Shown here: positions 1-11,925 of the stretch, in pieces
Numbering within the stretch: position 1 is the first letter of the stretch
Layout of the letters: each line of letters begins with the position of its first letter
Assembly: GCA_009733575.1 (NCBI GenBank)
Contig: ML769625.1
Span: 1 to 64,000, forward strand
Direction: 5' to 3'
From: Gymnopus androsaceus JB14
Taxonomy: Eukaryota; Basidiomycota; Agaricomycetes; Agaricales; Omphalotaceae
DNA length: 64,000 bases
Notes under the pieces: generated by a model
The model's input: only the letters and a program-made list of their open reading frames with translations
Database searches by the model: none
Told to the model about the DNA's origin: nothing
Position numbers and translations under genes: made by a program

Positions 1-126
1 GATGTGTAATTATTTGAATACTTCAGTTGATCAATTCAACCACTGCAAGGCATTGTGAAGGGCATGAACTGAGTTCAATTTGAGTGGCGCTGGCATAGCT
101 GGCGAAGAAATATAAAGAAATCTATA

Positions 127-392
127 GGGCTCAGCCCCATACCATATCCAGGTACGGCGGTAATTAATATGGGTCGTATTTTGTACAATGATCCCATACC
201 TGTATCGTAAATTTTCTCCGAAAAATGGATACGGTATGGGTACTGAGTGCCTGTATTATCCTAGCGGGTGATATGTGCACGACTGTCCTGTACCTGTACC
301 GTCTTTGGAAAGCCTCGATCCAATGATGGTACAGTCACGGTCCCGTATTACGGTAACCATAAGCGTATCAATATGGATACGATGCCAAGCCC
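127..392. mobile_element. Short inverted-repeat element with GGTAC/ACGGT-rich interior
   Basis: The block starts with TAGGGCT (125-131) and ends with AGCCCTA (388-394), so a GGGCT...AGCCC element flanked by TA is possible. Inside are many degenerate palindromic words such as CCATACC, GTACGG, GGATACGG and TACGGTAACC. A related, apparently one-ended copy starts at 25897 with the same TAGGGCT edge and ACCGTAAAC/ACGGT words. No coding capacity is seen. The terminal repeat is short, so the limits are tentative. Confidence 0.4.
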
Positions 393-853
393 TAGAAACC
401 TAGTCTGGACTTGTCAAGGAGCCTCAGTAGAGTAATAACGGTGATCAAGATGTATCAAAATACATTTACATTCGGTCGCTAGTAAAATGCAAGTTAGTTA
501 CATTTTGCCGAGCCTCGGCCGCAAGCGCGTGAAAAAACAAGTTAACTTGACTGAATTGAACAAGTTAGCGAAACAAGTTACTTTGCTCACACTCCCGAAA
601 CCCATGGCAAGCAATATCCTCCGATCTTTCCGCCCCAGACGGCTACAGCCAAAAAAAAAAAACTCTAATTAGGATAAGACCGTGGTCGGATGGCAAGCGA
701 GACTAGGTGCGCATGCACGTAGCCGCGCATCCGTGCATACGCACCTCCTTCCGGTACACATTTGAGCTTGTGTCAGCGTACACTTAGTCGCTCCAGTGTG
801 GTTGCGCGGCTATCCAAGGCAATCATACTTGCTCTTATGGGGGATTATTGATA

Positions 854-1070
854 TTGCCTGTTGCATTAGGTTCTGGGTGTCAGCCGAAATTTTTGTTGTG
901 TTTATTTGGCCCGCAAATGAATAGGGGGCTATGCGAAATGAATTAAGGCCTATATTCTTTTCGGCCTAGGCCTTTGGTTTCCATAGTTTTCACTTCATTT
1001 TGACCCAAACAAACAAGTTCAAACAAGTTCAAAAAAACCATCGACACCCAGAACCTAATGCAACAGGCAA
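854..1070. mobile_element. MITE, family 1 (TTGCCTGTTGCATTAGGTTC ends), copy 1
   Basis: Perfect inverted ends TTGCCTGTTGCATTAGGTTC... are flanked by TA on both sides (852-853, 1071-1072). The inverted match continues for 35 bp when the flanking bases are included. A second inner inverted pair (GTTTATTTGG / CCAAACAAAC) makes most of the element foldable. There is no coding capacity. TA target duplication and short inverted ends are the hallmark of non-autonomous Tc1/mariner-type elements. A related copy lies at 12610-12808. Confidence 0.88.
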
Positions 1071-1784
1071 TATCAATTTTTCAAAATTAATTCCAAGTCT
1101 GCTACGGGACAATTCAATATATTTCTGCATTGCTCCCGGAATAATTACTTACTGTCTAGTCCACTAAGTACCTTACAATGTGCCTGAGTCATCGATTTTC
1201 CCTCTCCGAGTCCGCTTGAGGCCGTCACAGAAAGTCTCCGAGAGTTCTCCGTCGTTCACTGTAATTCTATGAGACTTTACAACTTCTTTATCTTGGCATC
1301 TTGGCGTTAGCATGTCAAAGCGTTCATCTTCAACCTGCCAACGGTGTTCGTCATGATTTTTGCAGAAGGTGAGATTGATATGAGAAACGTAGCCATTGAG
1401 GATACAACATAGTATTCAGCAGTGTGAAGACTCAGGCGAGTACACCGCACCACAGTGAAAATCTCATTGGCCGGTACACGTTCCCTGGGACCGAGCTCAT
1501 TCAATTAAATTTGAACTAAATCTGTCATATTTCTCCCCCAAAACACGATGCTGGCTGAAGTGCGGGTAGGATGTTCACTCGTATGCATAATGCATGGGGA
1601 TGTGACAGCTCCGTCCATGGGAGAAGCAATGTGTTGAATTTACGTAGGTTCTGAAGTTAGTGAAATCGTAGCTGAGACCAACCCTGAGTAATCATCTTTT
1701 CCTTGACAAAGACTCTGCAGAGTGGCTTCAATTTTGTCAATGCCTCAAGATCAGAATTTTCCCATCCGGGTACCCTCCAGGTGG

Positions 1785-1792
1785 TATAAAAA
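1785..1792 (+). promoter_or_regulatory. TATA box of the secreted-protein gene
   Basis: TATAAAAA lies 53 nt upstream of the start codon at 1845, in the context CAGGTGGTATAAAAAGGCTACCAT. The same core is preserved in copy B of the duplication at 4153-4160. Confidence 0.65.
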
Positions 1793-1844
1793 GGCTACCA
1801 TATTGCATTAGTTTTCATCGCAATCACTGCTTGCAATCTTTAAC

Positions 1845-2277
1845 ATGTTCACCTCTTTCATCAGCGTCTCTGCAATTCTCCTCGCTGCTTCCTTGGTGTC
1901 TGCTGCCTCCCTTCCGGAGGCGCGTACCACTTTCGACGTCTGCGCTATTTGTCCCTCGGTCGACACTGAAGGCAACGCCCTCAGCCCTATTTCCAACTTC
2001 GGCTTGACTCCCCCCGAGAAGTTCTGCGGGTATGCATTGACTCAGTATCCATCGAGTATGGCTTCTGACTGTTTTATTAGCTACGGGGACCTTGGAGCAA
2101 ATGGATTTATCACCAGCTGTTTCTATGATGTACGTCCTCGTAAAATGTTCGCTGTTTAATACTGACTGACCATGCTCATCACAGAATACCGGTGCTCTTA
2201 CCCAGGGAACGGCATTCTGTCCCCCTGGGCCTGTTGCTGTTAATACACCTCCAAACTGCCTTGAGGTTACCGAGTAG
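1845..2277 (+). CDS. Small secreted cysteine-rich protein (two exons)
   Basis: Exon 1 is 1845-2129 and exon 2 is 2185-2277, joined across a 55-nt GT-AG intron in phase 0, giving about 125 residues. Residues 1-20 (MFTSFISVSA...) form a clear signal peptide with likely cleavage after VSA. The mature part has seven cysteines (CAIC, FC, DC, SC, then FC and NC in exon 2), no membrane segment and no recognised domain. The gene has a good TATA box 53 nt upstream. I do not recognise the family. Size, secretion signal and cysteines fit the broad class of fungal small secreted proteins (effectors, surface or cell-wall proteins), but function is unknown. The odd cysteine number means not all can pair within the chain. 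Confidence 0.8.
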
Positions 2278-3126
2278 AATCGCGTACGTTTGTCTCCGCT
2301 GATGCTCGCTCTTTAACAGTGCTAACTGTCCTTTCAGAGCACCTTGTAGTCAGGTTCATGTAGTACTAGTGAGGTAGTAGCGGGCCCAAGTTGAAACTAC
2401 TGATATGTCATAAATATGGATCTAGTCAATGTAACATCTCTTGCTATACTCACCTACAGATACCTTTCCGTGAAGCTTTTTTCCACCCACTGTTTTTGAT
2501 TACCGCTATGCTTAATTGAGTTAACTTCAAATCAAGAAAGTAAAGGTGGTCGTGTTACAGTTTACTTCATTCACTAAATGCCATTCCTCTCATCCACTTA
2601 TTGGAAAGGTCAATGTACAGTGGGAGCGTCAGACGGCAGAAGAAGAACTGGAGTCTGATGTAAGTATGCTCTAGAATCTAACTGTACACAGCGAATATAT
2701 GCGCATATACCCAAAACTTCCTTGAAATACTATTCACTTAAGTGTGTCTTATTCCAGTAAGTACCTAGCGTCTTGAGTATTTTTCGGGAAAATCTACTGC
2801 ATATAAACCTTGAAAACAGAACACATACGTCTAGATAGTTCTATTCTTTCCGGGAAAGGCAGGTTTGGCAAGGTCAGTTTCAGAGAAGATTATTCCAATG
2901 CGTTGATCGCTTTTGTTTCCTGGTCGAAGGGGATCGAGAGGTTGTTGCGTGGAGTGGCAGAGAGCCAATGACTGAGATACGATACGCATCTCGGCTGCAT
3001 GGGTTTGCTTCGCTGTTGCTTTGCCTCGACCTTGAAGCTTAGAGCTTGAAGGTCTAAAAGGGTGCGAGTATGTTGGTATTCGCAGAATGCAAGGGAGTGT
3101 AATGGTGGGGAACCGGAGAGCAATAG
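2278..3126. other. Intergenic stretch with no supported gene
   Basis: Only short shadow reading frames are present. No splice-consistent gene or repeat was recognised here. Confidence 0.5.
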
Positions 3127-3255
3127 TTCACTTAGGCAGTCAGTCCAGTGTCGCTGCATGGCTATCCATACTTGCTCCTAATACAGTAAGTAATATATGG
3201 AGGATTGACATCGAAGTTCTCCATTTTTTGCATCATCACGAATCTCACTCCAAAA

Positions 3256-3430
3256 GGTGACAAAATTCTGCCGAGCAGAAAAGTTGCCTGATAGGTCACG
3301 TGATTTCCTTTTATGGTTTATCAATACCTTTCAGCTCAACTGAAATGCGTACTGAAAACCCTTGATTAGCCATATTAGGCTAATCTGGTCCTTTTCAGTA
3401 CACATTTCTGCCGAGCAGAATTTTGTAACC
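3256..3430. mobile_element. MITE-like hairpin element (GGTKACAAAATTCTGC ends)
   Basis: The left end GGTGACAAAATTCTGC and the right end (inverted) GGTTACAAAATTCTGC differ by one base. The ends themselves contain the palindrome TTCTGCCGAGCAGAA. Inner inverted pairs (GTACTGAAAA/TTTTCAGTAC and GATTAGCC/GGCTAATC) let nearly the whole 175 bp fold into one hairpin. There is no coding capacity, and no clear target duplication was found. Confidence 0.75.
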
Positions 3431-4152
3431 TTCGCGTGTGTCTGCTACGGGAGAATCCAATGTAATTCAGCATCGCTGCCGGAATATATAAGCATTGTTA
3501 GTCTCGCTTGCCATCCGACCATGGCCTCATCCCAAGTAGGGTCTGGCTACATTGTCCAAGATGTGCCTGTGTTGATTTTGCACGTCCGCTCAAGGCCGTT
3601 GGATTTCAGCACAGAAAATCTCCGACAATTGTCCGTTATTCGCTGCAGTTTTATGCGGCTTCTTTATCTTGGCGTCGGTATGTCAAAGCGTTCATCCTGA
3701 AAGGGCTAATGGTGTTCATAATGATTTTTGCAGCTACTCAGCTGCAGAAGGTGAGATGAATATTTAGAACGGAGTCATCAAGGATCCAACATAGTAGTTG
3801 TTCAGCGCATTGGCCGGTGCAACTTCTATGGGACCAAGCTCATTCAATTAAACTAAATTTGAACTAAACCGTGACCTGTCATATTCCTCCCCCAAAGTTG
3901 AGATGCGGGCAGGAAGCTCACTGTATATGCATGGGGATGTGTCATCTCTGTCCATGGTGAGAGTAATGAATTAAATTTATGTGAGGTCTGAAGTTGATGA
4001 AACCGTGGCTGATACCAACCCTGACCCGGAATAATCATCTGTTCCTTGACCAAGACTCTGCCTGGTAGCGCCTGGTGCTGCCAGTGACTTGAAATTTGTC
4101 AGTGGCTGGGCCTCGACGTCTGAGTTTTCCCATACGGGTACGGTCCAGGTGG

Positions 4153-4160
4153 TATAAAAA
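4153..4160 (+). promoter_or_regulatory. Orphan TATA box in copy B
   Basis: TATAAAAA sits in the same context as the TATA box at 1785. No start codon with a convincing open frame follows on the plus strand. Confidence 0.5.
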
Positions 4161-4175
4161 GGCTACCATCAGTCG

Positions 4176-4700
4176 CAGCAACAATTCGAAGGGTATCCTG
4201 CTGGTAACAGTTCGACAGCCTCGCCGATGCGAAAGCTGGGACGAAATACATTGAATCTCAGCACATCTCCAAATGTCCTAGCAAAATTCGAGGCAAACAT
4301 GCGTTGAGGTTGACCCAATCATCAATATAACCGAAGAACGAAAAGTCTTCTGGTACAGCCGCGTTGGAGTTGTAAGCCTCAACACCGCATATAGCTGGCG
4401 TGTTTGGCTGAGCTGTGATAACGACCAAAGCTCTGGTAGTCTTGGTCCTGGGGAGGAAACTTGCTGACCTGGCGGACTACCAAGGAACGGCGGGTAGCAT
4501 GAAATTTAGCATCGAATGCCGACATGAAAGATATTGTCAGCTCACCTGCTAGAAATAACGGATACAAGTAATGTTATAGCCTACCCAAGTATGGCGACAT
4601 CCCCAACAGGCCGATAAAGCACAAGCCCGTATGGTGCAGTGAAACGAGATACTGAGGTTGAGACACGATATAATGGACAGAGGCAGTGATACTCGAATTT
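4176..4700 (-). other. Possible gene remnant on the minus strand, unrecognised
   Basis: Short minus-strand frames (for example 4379-4567) could be pieces of an old gene, but they are broken by stops and match nothing I recognise. It may equally be non-coding. Confidence 0.2.
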
Positions 4701-4701
4701 A

Positions 4702-5552
4702 GGTTGGCGAACTGGAAGTTTATAGTGAGCTCCTTCGACATGGGCTCCCCTACGGATCCAGTGAGGCAGGCGGATGCATCGAGTTAATTGGGATGAGAGC
4801 GAGCCTGGACTTGGAGTTTTGTCCAGCTACAGAGCTCCGTCAAGATGCGAAGTAGTAAATTTACTCAGATCGAAGAATTGCTTATGTTCTGCGAGAGAAC
4901 CTTTTACAGGACAGTCGCTATCATCAGTCTTCAAGCAACATACATGGAACGTCTAGATTGGCCTTGATCAAGTCTTTGAGAAATATTGCTGGCCGCGTGC
5001 GCTTGAGCATCGTCTACCACATCTTGATAACGACGGTACCAATTTTTCGAATCTCGTGTATTTGTCCACCTAGAGAGAGAGATAGTAATTCCGAAAATTT
5101 GGCGGGATGTACTACAGCATGAGATGAGTGATGATCGCAGATCGTTGATGATCTGCGTTTCCTAGCGAGATCCCTGGCTTTTCCGCAGTATTCGCTTTCC
5201 GAAAGGAGACGAATTCTTGGATGGAGTCTCGAACGGATGAACTGAAGCGTTGGAAGCGTAGACTCTGGTGAAGACTGTCATATTTGAATTTTGTCTATGA
5301 AACATCGTGCGCGCTAACAGCTAGAGTTAGACCTGTAGAAGGTGGGTGACTAGTTGACAGCATACTAAACGCATCCTCTTCGTCTCTCCCTCCCTTCCCT
5401 CCGCCGAGATTCCCGTAATATTCTCTGACCCTCTTATACACACTAGCCTTCGTACATGTCTATTGCGAAAGATCCACAAAAAAACCTCTGTAGATTCCGT
5501 CCGAGACGAATTTTGAGGAGGGACATGATTTTGCGAGCAAGTGAGAGACGGC
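4702..5552. repeat. Decayed segmental copy of the 34071-35520 region
   Basis: Same-orientation matches to 34071-35520 include GGCGAACTGG, GTGAGCTCCTTCGA, GGGATGAGAGC, ATCGAAGAATTGCTTAT, CGCTTGAGCATC, GAATTTTGTCTATGAAACAT and the 3' part of the NAA20 gene. This copy has several internal deletions relative to 34 kb. The frame that runs on the plus strand at 34.7 kb is broken here by stops. Confidence 0.8.
5325..5552 (-). pseudogene. NAA20 pseudogene fragment (C-terminal part)
   Basis: On the minus strand this matches the last exon of the NAA20-like gene at 35258-35906: the IYRGFFVDL motif is present, then about 30 bp are missing in two deletions, then the tyrosine-rich end follows. Similarity ends at 5552, so the N-terminal half is absent and it cannot encode an acetyltransferase. 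The fragment keeps an acidic end (DEEDAFSM) that resembles the usual NAA20 C-terminus, whereas the fuller copy at 35 kb reads that stretch in another frame. Confidence 0.8.
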
Positions 5553-5565
5553 GCTGGGGGAGTTA

Positions 5566-6358
5566 AGTTTTTTTTGTCGATTTTGGAGATTACTACAAGG
5601 CATTAGAGTAGTTTGGGCGATAGTATAGACAGTTGGAAAATTAAATCCGAAAAAAAAGCCCAAGTGCTCTGGCTCTACATCGTCTGCCACCCGTGACCGC
5701 TTTAGGTCAACGATCCTGCAGAAATTAATAAAGAGAATCAGACAGATTGTAGAAGCTATTCTCACTCACTAGTGTGAAGTGGCTCAAATTCAGCGGCCAT
5801 GAGACTCAGCGCAACCACCGCACGCGAGTGTAAGAAGAAAAAGTCAAGTTGCGAAGCGCTAGGCGCTCGGAACAAATAATCATCTTACTTACCATGATCG
5901 TACCCAACTTCGCACTCGTCTCTTCTCCACTTCCTCCGCTCGCCACACCAAAGCTACCAGCACTGGAGGCTGTATTGAGCAGTCTCTTTCTCTCCTTTTA
6001 AAGCAAGACCTTCTCGTCTCCAGGTTCAGTTTGTATTTGGGTGCCTAAATGGATATTCAGATAAATCATACTTGATGTCGCGACTTGCCTGAACTTGATG
6101 CATTTGCTGGAGATCTAGGCGGGCATACTTTGCGGAACCTTGACACGAACATACTACCCCGGACAATAACCAGCCCGAACCCAAGTTTGAAGGTTACTGC
6201 AGATCTCCTCACATGCTTTACATCTCGAGTATCCAACGAGTATCTGGACATGGTCCAGGAAGTAGCTTTCGTGTTCTTACGTCTCGAGGCCTCTACAGGG
6301 TCTGTGTATTTGGACCATCATCTATAATAATATTTCTAACAGTAAAGCAGTCATTCAT
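5566..6358. other. Intergenic stretch
   Basis: A short plus-strand frame at 6085-6327 is present, but it has no recognisable domain, signal or family. No repeat was recognised. Confidence 0.4.
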
Positions 6359-8024
6359 TCACTGGTTTTCCCTGTTACTATTATAGTCGGGTGGTACCAA
6401 ATACTGAGTAATTTCTCTACTGATTTGACCAAGTTGGGTTTGAATTTCCTGTATCTGAATTGATATGCCTTCAGGGTGTTGTTCACCACCAGTGTCGGAG
6501 GAGCCTGAGGTACTTTCTGCTCCTTCCGACAGGTGATATGGTTCAACTGGTTCATGTTTGCTGTTGAAAATTGCTGTGAGCTTCACTACTATAATGTATT
6601 GTAACAAAGCTTTACCTCCGAATAAAAGGTTGATGACTCGTGGGCCCCGGTTTAAATGGTTCCACAGCTAAATATTTTATTTATTTCTTTGTAATTTAGT
6701 GCAGCAGTAGGACTGACCAGTTCTAGCCATGAATAATCTTTTTTTGCGGATAAACCACCATCCGATCACCAATCCAAGGAGTAATAAAGTACCACTAACA
6801 GTTACCCCAGCAATTACTCCAGCATCCGAGTGTGAAGTAGCTGAAACCGGTGAGCTAGTTGAAGGTCCAGGCTGAAAATCTGGTTTGCCAGCAATAACGG
6901 CAAAAGAGGGCTCATAGGTGATATAATCAACGTATGCAGCAACGGGCCCTTCAGCATATTGGATGGAGGCATTTAGGGTATGATTTCCTGCCGAAAGGGC
7001 GTCATTTTGATAATACACAAAATGCATGCCCTCATTTGAACCTCCTGGCACCGTGAAAAATGATTGAGTTGTTGAATTTCCATCTAGGTCAAATGACATT
7101 GAAAGAACTCCAGATGTGCTGCCTCCTTCCAGAGAAGGATTAATGCCAGAGACCAAAATTGATGTCCCTAGTTGTCTTGGTTAATATACGTTAAATTGAC
7201 ACAAGAATGCGGAAAAGACTGAATTTAACGTGACCACTCACCAGCAAATTGGAAGACAAAAGAAGCATTTGTTTCATTGCTTCGGTGTGTGCCGTTACCT
7301 GCTGGCAGGGCTTGAACTGACTTTTGACCAAAGGGAATTGCACTGGCGTTGGCAGTGTCAAATGGTACTGGAAGCCAATTCAAGTCCTCTATCCCAATCA
7401 TCCGAAAAGACTGATTGTATTGCACATCCCAATTGCCTGACCAATGAATTTCTGGGCTGTTATCATCCACAAAAATTGTCTGACCGGTTAGATCAGTGGT
7501 GTTTGTAGCCTTCACCAGTGCGTAGTCAATGGTCATATTGCTAAGCATTCCGATGTCGACCATCAAAGGTTGGGTTTCATTGGGAGCCAGAACAAATGGT
7601 GAAGACTGCCAAGGACCGCGCACAACGGGGTCTGAGCCGTTGACAAAAAGTGGATTCGGAGATGGACAACCAAATGATGACGGGCTACTAGTGCAGCTAG
7701 AGTCACTGGTCAAGTAGGAGCTCACATTGCCCACTGCGAGTCCAAACAGTGCCAAGGAGCTTCCTGAGACAAAAATAAATACCAAATATTCAAGAATCAA
7801 ATGTCAAATTTGTACCCACCATCACACTGAAAGAGAAAGCTACTGTTTCCAGTGGTGTTGAACCAGAGTAAGCTTTGCTTATAGAAATTCATTGGGAACA
7901 TAGAATCCGGGATGTTGGCTGGTGTAAGGATGACCTTGTCAGATCCAGAGTCCTGCGTCGCGGCATCACGTGCTATTACATTGAGCGAAGAGGGCCCAAG
8001 GATAAGTAGAACATCGGAATCCAT
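6359..8024 (-). CDS. Single-pass membrane protein with Ser/Thr/Asn-rich outer domain
   Basis: Four exons on the minus strand (7820-8024, 7242-7763, 6718-7167, 6359-6573) join in frame to about 463 residues. Three phase-1 introns of about 56-145 nt have donors GTGGGT, GTGAGT and GTCAGT. The outer part (residues 1 to about 350) is rich in N-glycosylation sites (NTT, NSS, NVS, NMT, NQS, NAS). A Ser/Thr/Pro linker follows, then one membrane helix (about 360-382, AGVIAGVTVSGTLLLLGLVI) with a following basic stop-transfer RKKR, then a short cytoplasmic tail. This layout matches a large mushroom family of beta-rich ectodomain/single-helix proteins of unknown role. No N-terminal signal peptide is evident, which is usual in that family. 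The donor for the last intron is the least certain point. Confidence 0.75.
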
Positions 8025-11000
8025 GAAAAGATGATAAGGGAATGTCGTCTGTCACTGTGGAGACTTATGAGGATGTATGAATCCGACCGTCTAGGCTCTT
8101 GTTGTGCGTTGATTTTATACTGCTGCCACCATTTTCAGTAAAAACGGTGGCGTTCAAGGAGAATGTGATTCAAAGTGAAACAGATGCATCAGATTCCAGT
8201 TATGTAAACACTCCTTACTATGGAAAGCCGGCTTATTCGCAACTGTCAAATACTCTTAAGCGCAGTGATGGAGGCCTTTAAAGCAGTAGGACCTCGAGTA
8301 CCCCGTTTAATACAGACATATCTTACATACCGTGTTCATGATATTGGACTTTCTACAATACTAAATACAGTCAAAGCACACCATGCGAGGCTTGCCTCTT
8401 CACTCTCTGTAGTAGATTGCAATGCGTCATTTTTCAAATCGGACCAAATGCCGTTACTTACTTCTTGGTTCTCCCCAGACCCCCTTGCGTTGCCGCAAGC
8501 CCACTGCGTGGTGCGTCCGCTGCGCGGGGCTTCCTTCTTTTTCTTTTTTTCCGGACTTAACTTGAAATCGTGATTGAGTGGGGCATATGAGGCATATGTT
8601 AATTGGGGCATTTCCTACAGTTTGACACCTTTCCTTCATTCCCTTTCAATTCTCTCAGCTACAATTTTTGTGCATAACTATACATCCCTTCCACAAGACT
8701 TTGGATTAGACAGATTCATTGAAGATTAATCTATTTATTTTGCTGAGTGCTCACTTATATGGAGTTTCCGAGCATAGTAAGAACCTTCAGTGCTCTCTAA
8801 TACTTCTTCTACATGCCTTTCTTGAAAGTACAATATTTAATGTCCAAACAAACAAAATTTGTGCAGTTTATAATTTTATACGACATAGTAAAAGTTGAAA
8901 TTCTACGCTTTGACATCTTAGACTCATAGTCAACTTGATCCGGGCACTTCGAGAATAGTCTAGATAAATCTATATTACTCAGTTTACATGTAGAGTAAAC
9001 AATACTCATTCAAGCCATTATTTCATCCTCATGTTGAAAGGATCTGACACTTACGATAGTGACATCATCGATCGACTCGACATGAGTCTTTCGTACAATT
9101 AATACTCCTTGAAACACCTTTGTAGCTGTGCTACATAAGGCAACAGCACTGTCTTTGTATTTGCTCAATAAGCATACTAGACGCTGTAATTATGCCATTC
9201 ACTAGTTCTATAAATATGATACATACGCTTATGAAGCATATGAACTGTTCAATACAATAGTAGTCAAACGTAGACGTAATTACTCGATCTTACATCGTAC
9301 TTACATGCTGTTGAACCATTATGATCGTACTCTATGCCCTAAGCCACCTTACTATGATACTGTATAGTTGTAGTCGTACTTAGTATAAATACTGTACCTA
9401 GTATCCGTACTCCTTAGCACACTCAGTTGTACTACTACTTGTCTATACAAGAACTCTTTGCTCTCCAACTAGTCCTCCAGACCAGTCTACTTGCTACATA
9501 ACCAGGTGAGTAATGGATCTCACCATTTGTTGATCATATGTCTGCTTCAACACCTCACTGTGAGTTTTACAGCTCTATCAGTCCTTGTCCATATTCACAA
9601 CAGTCAGATTAACTGTAAATGCCAGGATGACCCAAATCTACTAGCATTCTGCCAAGTTTCACCAGAAGGCACATGTACTGAGTAGTACTCTCGCTTTCAC
9701 CTGCTTGTACCTCTCCACTGTGCATGCATGTATGCATCTCACAGCTGTGTAATCAACCTTAGAAGCTCACAGGATTAACTTACATGTATATGATTCTGAC
9801 AAATTTCTCATTCAGTTTCAGACTAACCACTAGTAGTAGATTGGATTTACTTACTTACTACTCCTTTACTTAGCTCCCTGCTCTACTGCTTAAATACCAT
9901 TGTAATGTATGAATAGAACTCATTGGATCAGCTCCTGAGGTTATTCCCCAAATCACCATGTTCCCTTGAGCTGACAATGAATTCTCTTGCAACTTGATCA
10001 TCAGCAAAACATGTCTAGTGTAGCCAGTGTGTGATAGAACTTATTAGAGCTTACCAGCGCTCCAGCATCCCAGGACACAAGGGGTCCTGGAATTGCTGGA
10101 GAGGGCACTTACGACACTAGGTGCTAGACAGTGCTGTGCAGTGCTGGAGCAGTGTTGGAGCCTATCTTATCTATATACAACCCAATTGGCATCATTGCCT
10201 TTATATACATTTATTTTGTCTCTAGTCAGTGTTTATGTTACTATGATCATTACTACCAAATATATTCCAATTCAACCGGCAGTACCGGCAGTACCAGCAT
10301 TATCTGGCATTGAAGCATCTCCTAGCAGTGCTGGGAAGCTCCGGACCGTGCTGGAAGCGCTGGGAAACTTACAGGTGTTCTAGCAGTGATGTGGGAAAAA
10401 ATCGCAAAATGCATGTTTTTCCGATAATCCCAGTTCATAACACTGTGATGTTGCATCATGATTAATGAGCTGTATATGCATAAATTTAAATCTTCCTCCG
10501 AGGAAAGATACTTACAGATGAATTTAGAGTGTTTCAGAAGAATCAAGCTAGGAATGGAATTTCTACTATCCATCTCTCCGTTGCCAGGAGCCCAAATAGC
10601 AAATGAATACATTTCCACTACTGAGTGCATGCGGTGTGCCCTACCTTAGCCTCCCTTAGGCAGACCCATTATACACTGACAATCTAGCAGGATGTATATA
10701 TATAGGGCCCTACCTCCCGGATCCCGATTCGAATCTCCCGAACATCTACCTGAATTTTAGGCATTTTGTTTAAACTTACAACTTGTTTACAAGTGTGTAA
10801 TCTCTCAGGCTCAAGTTCGGCGGCTCGAGCGCTCGTTACAGGCTAGTACATTTATCCACATAACTTCAGTGACTGGCCACTGTGCAGGAGGTATTCTGAA
10901 TACCTATCGAGCACCTGGAGGCACACACGCACCGAAAAATTCCATTTGGTAAGCTATGCAAGCCCGGTTTCCTGGGTCCTTGACAGTTGCTATCAACGGA

Positions 11001-11925
11001 ACTGTCAAAAACGAGCGTCTGATCATAATTTGTGCGTTTTTAATGCTTAAGCTATCAATGGTCATACACATTGCAGTCAAGACCAGTCCAATGCCGCGGT
11101 CCGCGCTGATTCCGTGCTCCACGGAAACTAGACGTGGCAAACGATTTGAAACGAAGGATTTCTTTATTTTGTCTGTCTGCGACTTTCGGCCTTTGCTCCC
11201 ATGGTGGAGAGTCAAGATAGAATAAGCTGCAAAGAGGACGAACAGTCAGTTAAGTACGGCGCTTAATCAAAAACCGTTGAAAAAATGGGTCCTTGGATTT
11301 GACCCTTGGTACAAAAATGGATGATGGGATATGTAATATTGGCCGCTCCTATGAAAACATTCAGATTTAATTCATGAATTTCAAGCAGATACATGTGCTA
11401 CAGCCTGAAATTGGTATCGAAAATTGAGCATACTTGCTGTTTTAAGAGTATTAAATACACTTTCAGCAAATCAAATCTGAGCAAGTGAAATATGTCTATT
11501 TTACATTGATTCTTACAATGGGGATATCTAGCATCGTAAATATTCAAGTTTTCCTTGCCATGAATCCAAAGGATTTCAAGTTTGATCGGTTTGGTAAACC
11601 GATTTGACGCTGAGGCCCGGTGTTATCCGTTTGAATGGAGTTGCGTATGACCACTATCAAGGTACAATTCTTGAGCCAAGTAATTAACCTGGGTCAATGG
11701 CCTCTGCCTGTTAATGAAGACTAAGCCAATGTTTGACCTTACTTATTTCAAGAAACGCTTTCATTACTGAATATAGGAGGAGCGCGGACGAGGGCAATCT
11801 GACGAGTTACTTAGAAATCAAATTTCTTTTAGTATTAGTCCGCCTTGTTATGTTCTTCAAGTAAGTTAGATAAACAAAGATCTGGAAATGAAGATCTCCG
11901 TTCAACCGTGGTCAAGTTTTAGGTG
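8025..11925. other. AT-rich non-coding stretch, possible solo LTR near 9.3-9.5 kb
   Basis: No supported gene. Between 9308 and 9490 the sequence looks like the end of an LTR: it begins TGTTGAACC, has a TATA-like GTATAAATAC at about 9382, and a pyrimidine-rich tail. No second copy or target duplication was found, so this is only a suggestion. Around 10080-10380 there are repeated CAGTGCTGGxA words on both strands. The frames at 10904-11225 have no recognisable family. Confidence 0.35.

Larger units (their letters stand above)
785..1800 (+). repeat. Upstream block duplication, copy A
   Basis: This block is repeated in the same orientation at 3127-4175 (copy B). Shared landmarks in order are CACTTAG...CCAGTGT...GGCTATCC, TACTTGCTC, GTCTGCTACGGGA, ATGTCAAAGCGTTCATC, ATGATTTTTGCAG, CATTGGCCGGT, TTCAATTAAA, and the core promoter CAGGTGGTATAAAAAGGC. 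Copy A is interrupted by the element at 854-1070. It ends at the TATA box of the secreted-protein gene that starts at 1845. From 2278 to 3126, between the copies, I see no gene. Confidence 0.8.
3127..4175 (+). repeat. Upstream block duplication, copy B (no gene attached)
   Basis: This is the partner of 785-1800. Similarity runs through the TATA box and GGCTACCAT, then stops sharply just where copy A would lead into its secreted-protein gene. Copy B is interrupted by a different element at 3256-3430. Spaced small indels and substitutions show that the duplication is not recent. Confidence 0.8.

Noticed and set aside
6085..6327. 80-codon plus-strand frame as a gene
   Set aside because: No signal, domain, splice partner or family resemblance was found.
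10715..10745. GATTCGAATCTC, which looks like the T-loop of a tRNA
   Set aside because: The bases on the two sides of the loop do not pair and no anticodon or acceptor stem is found nearby on either strand.
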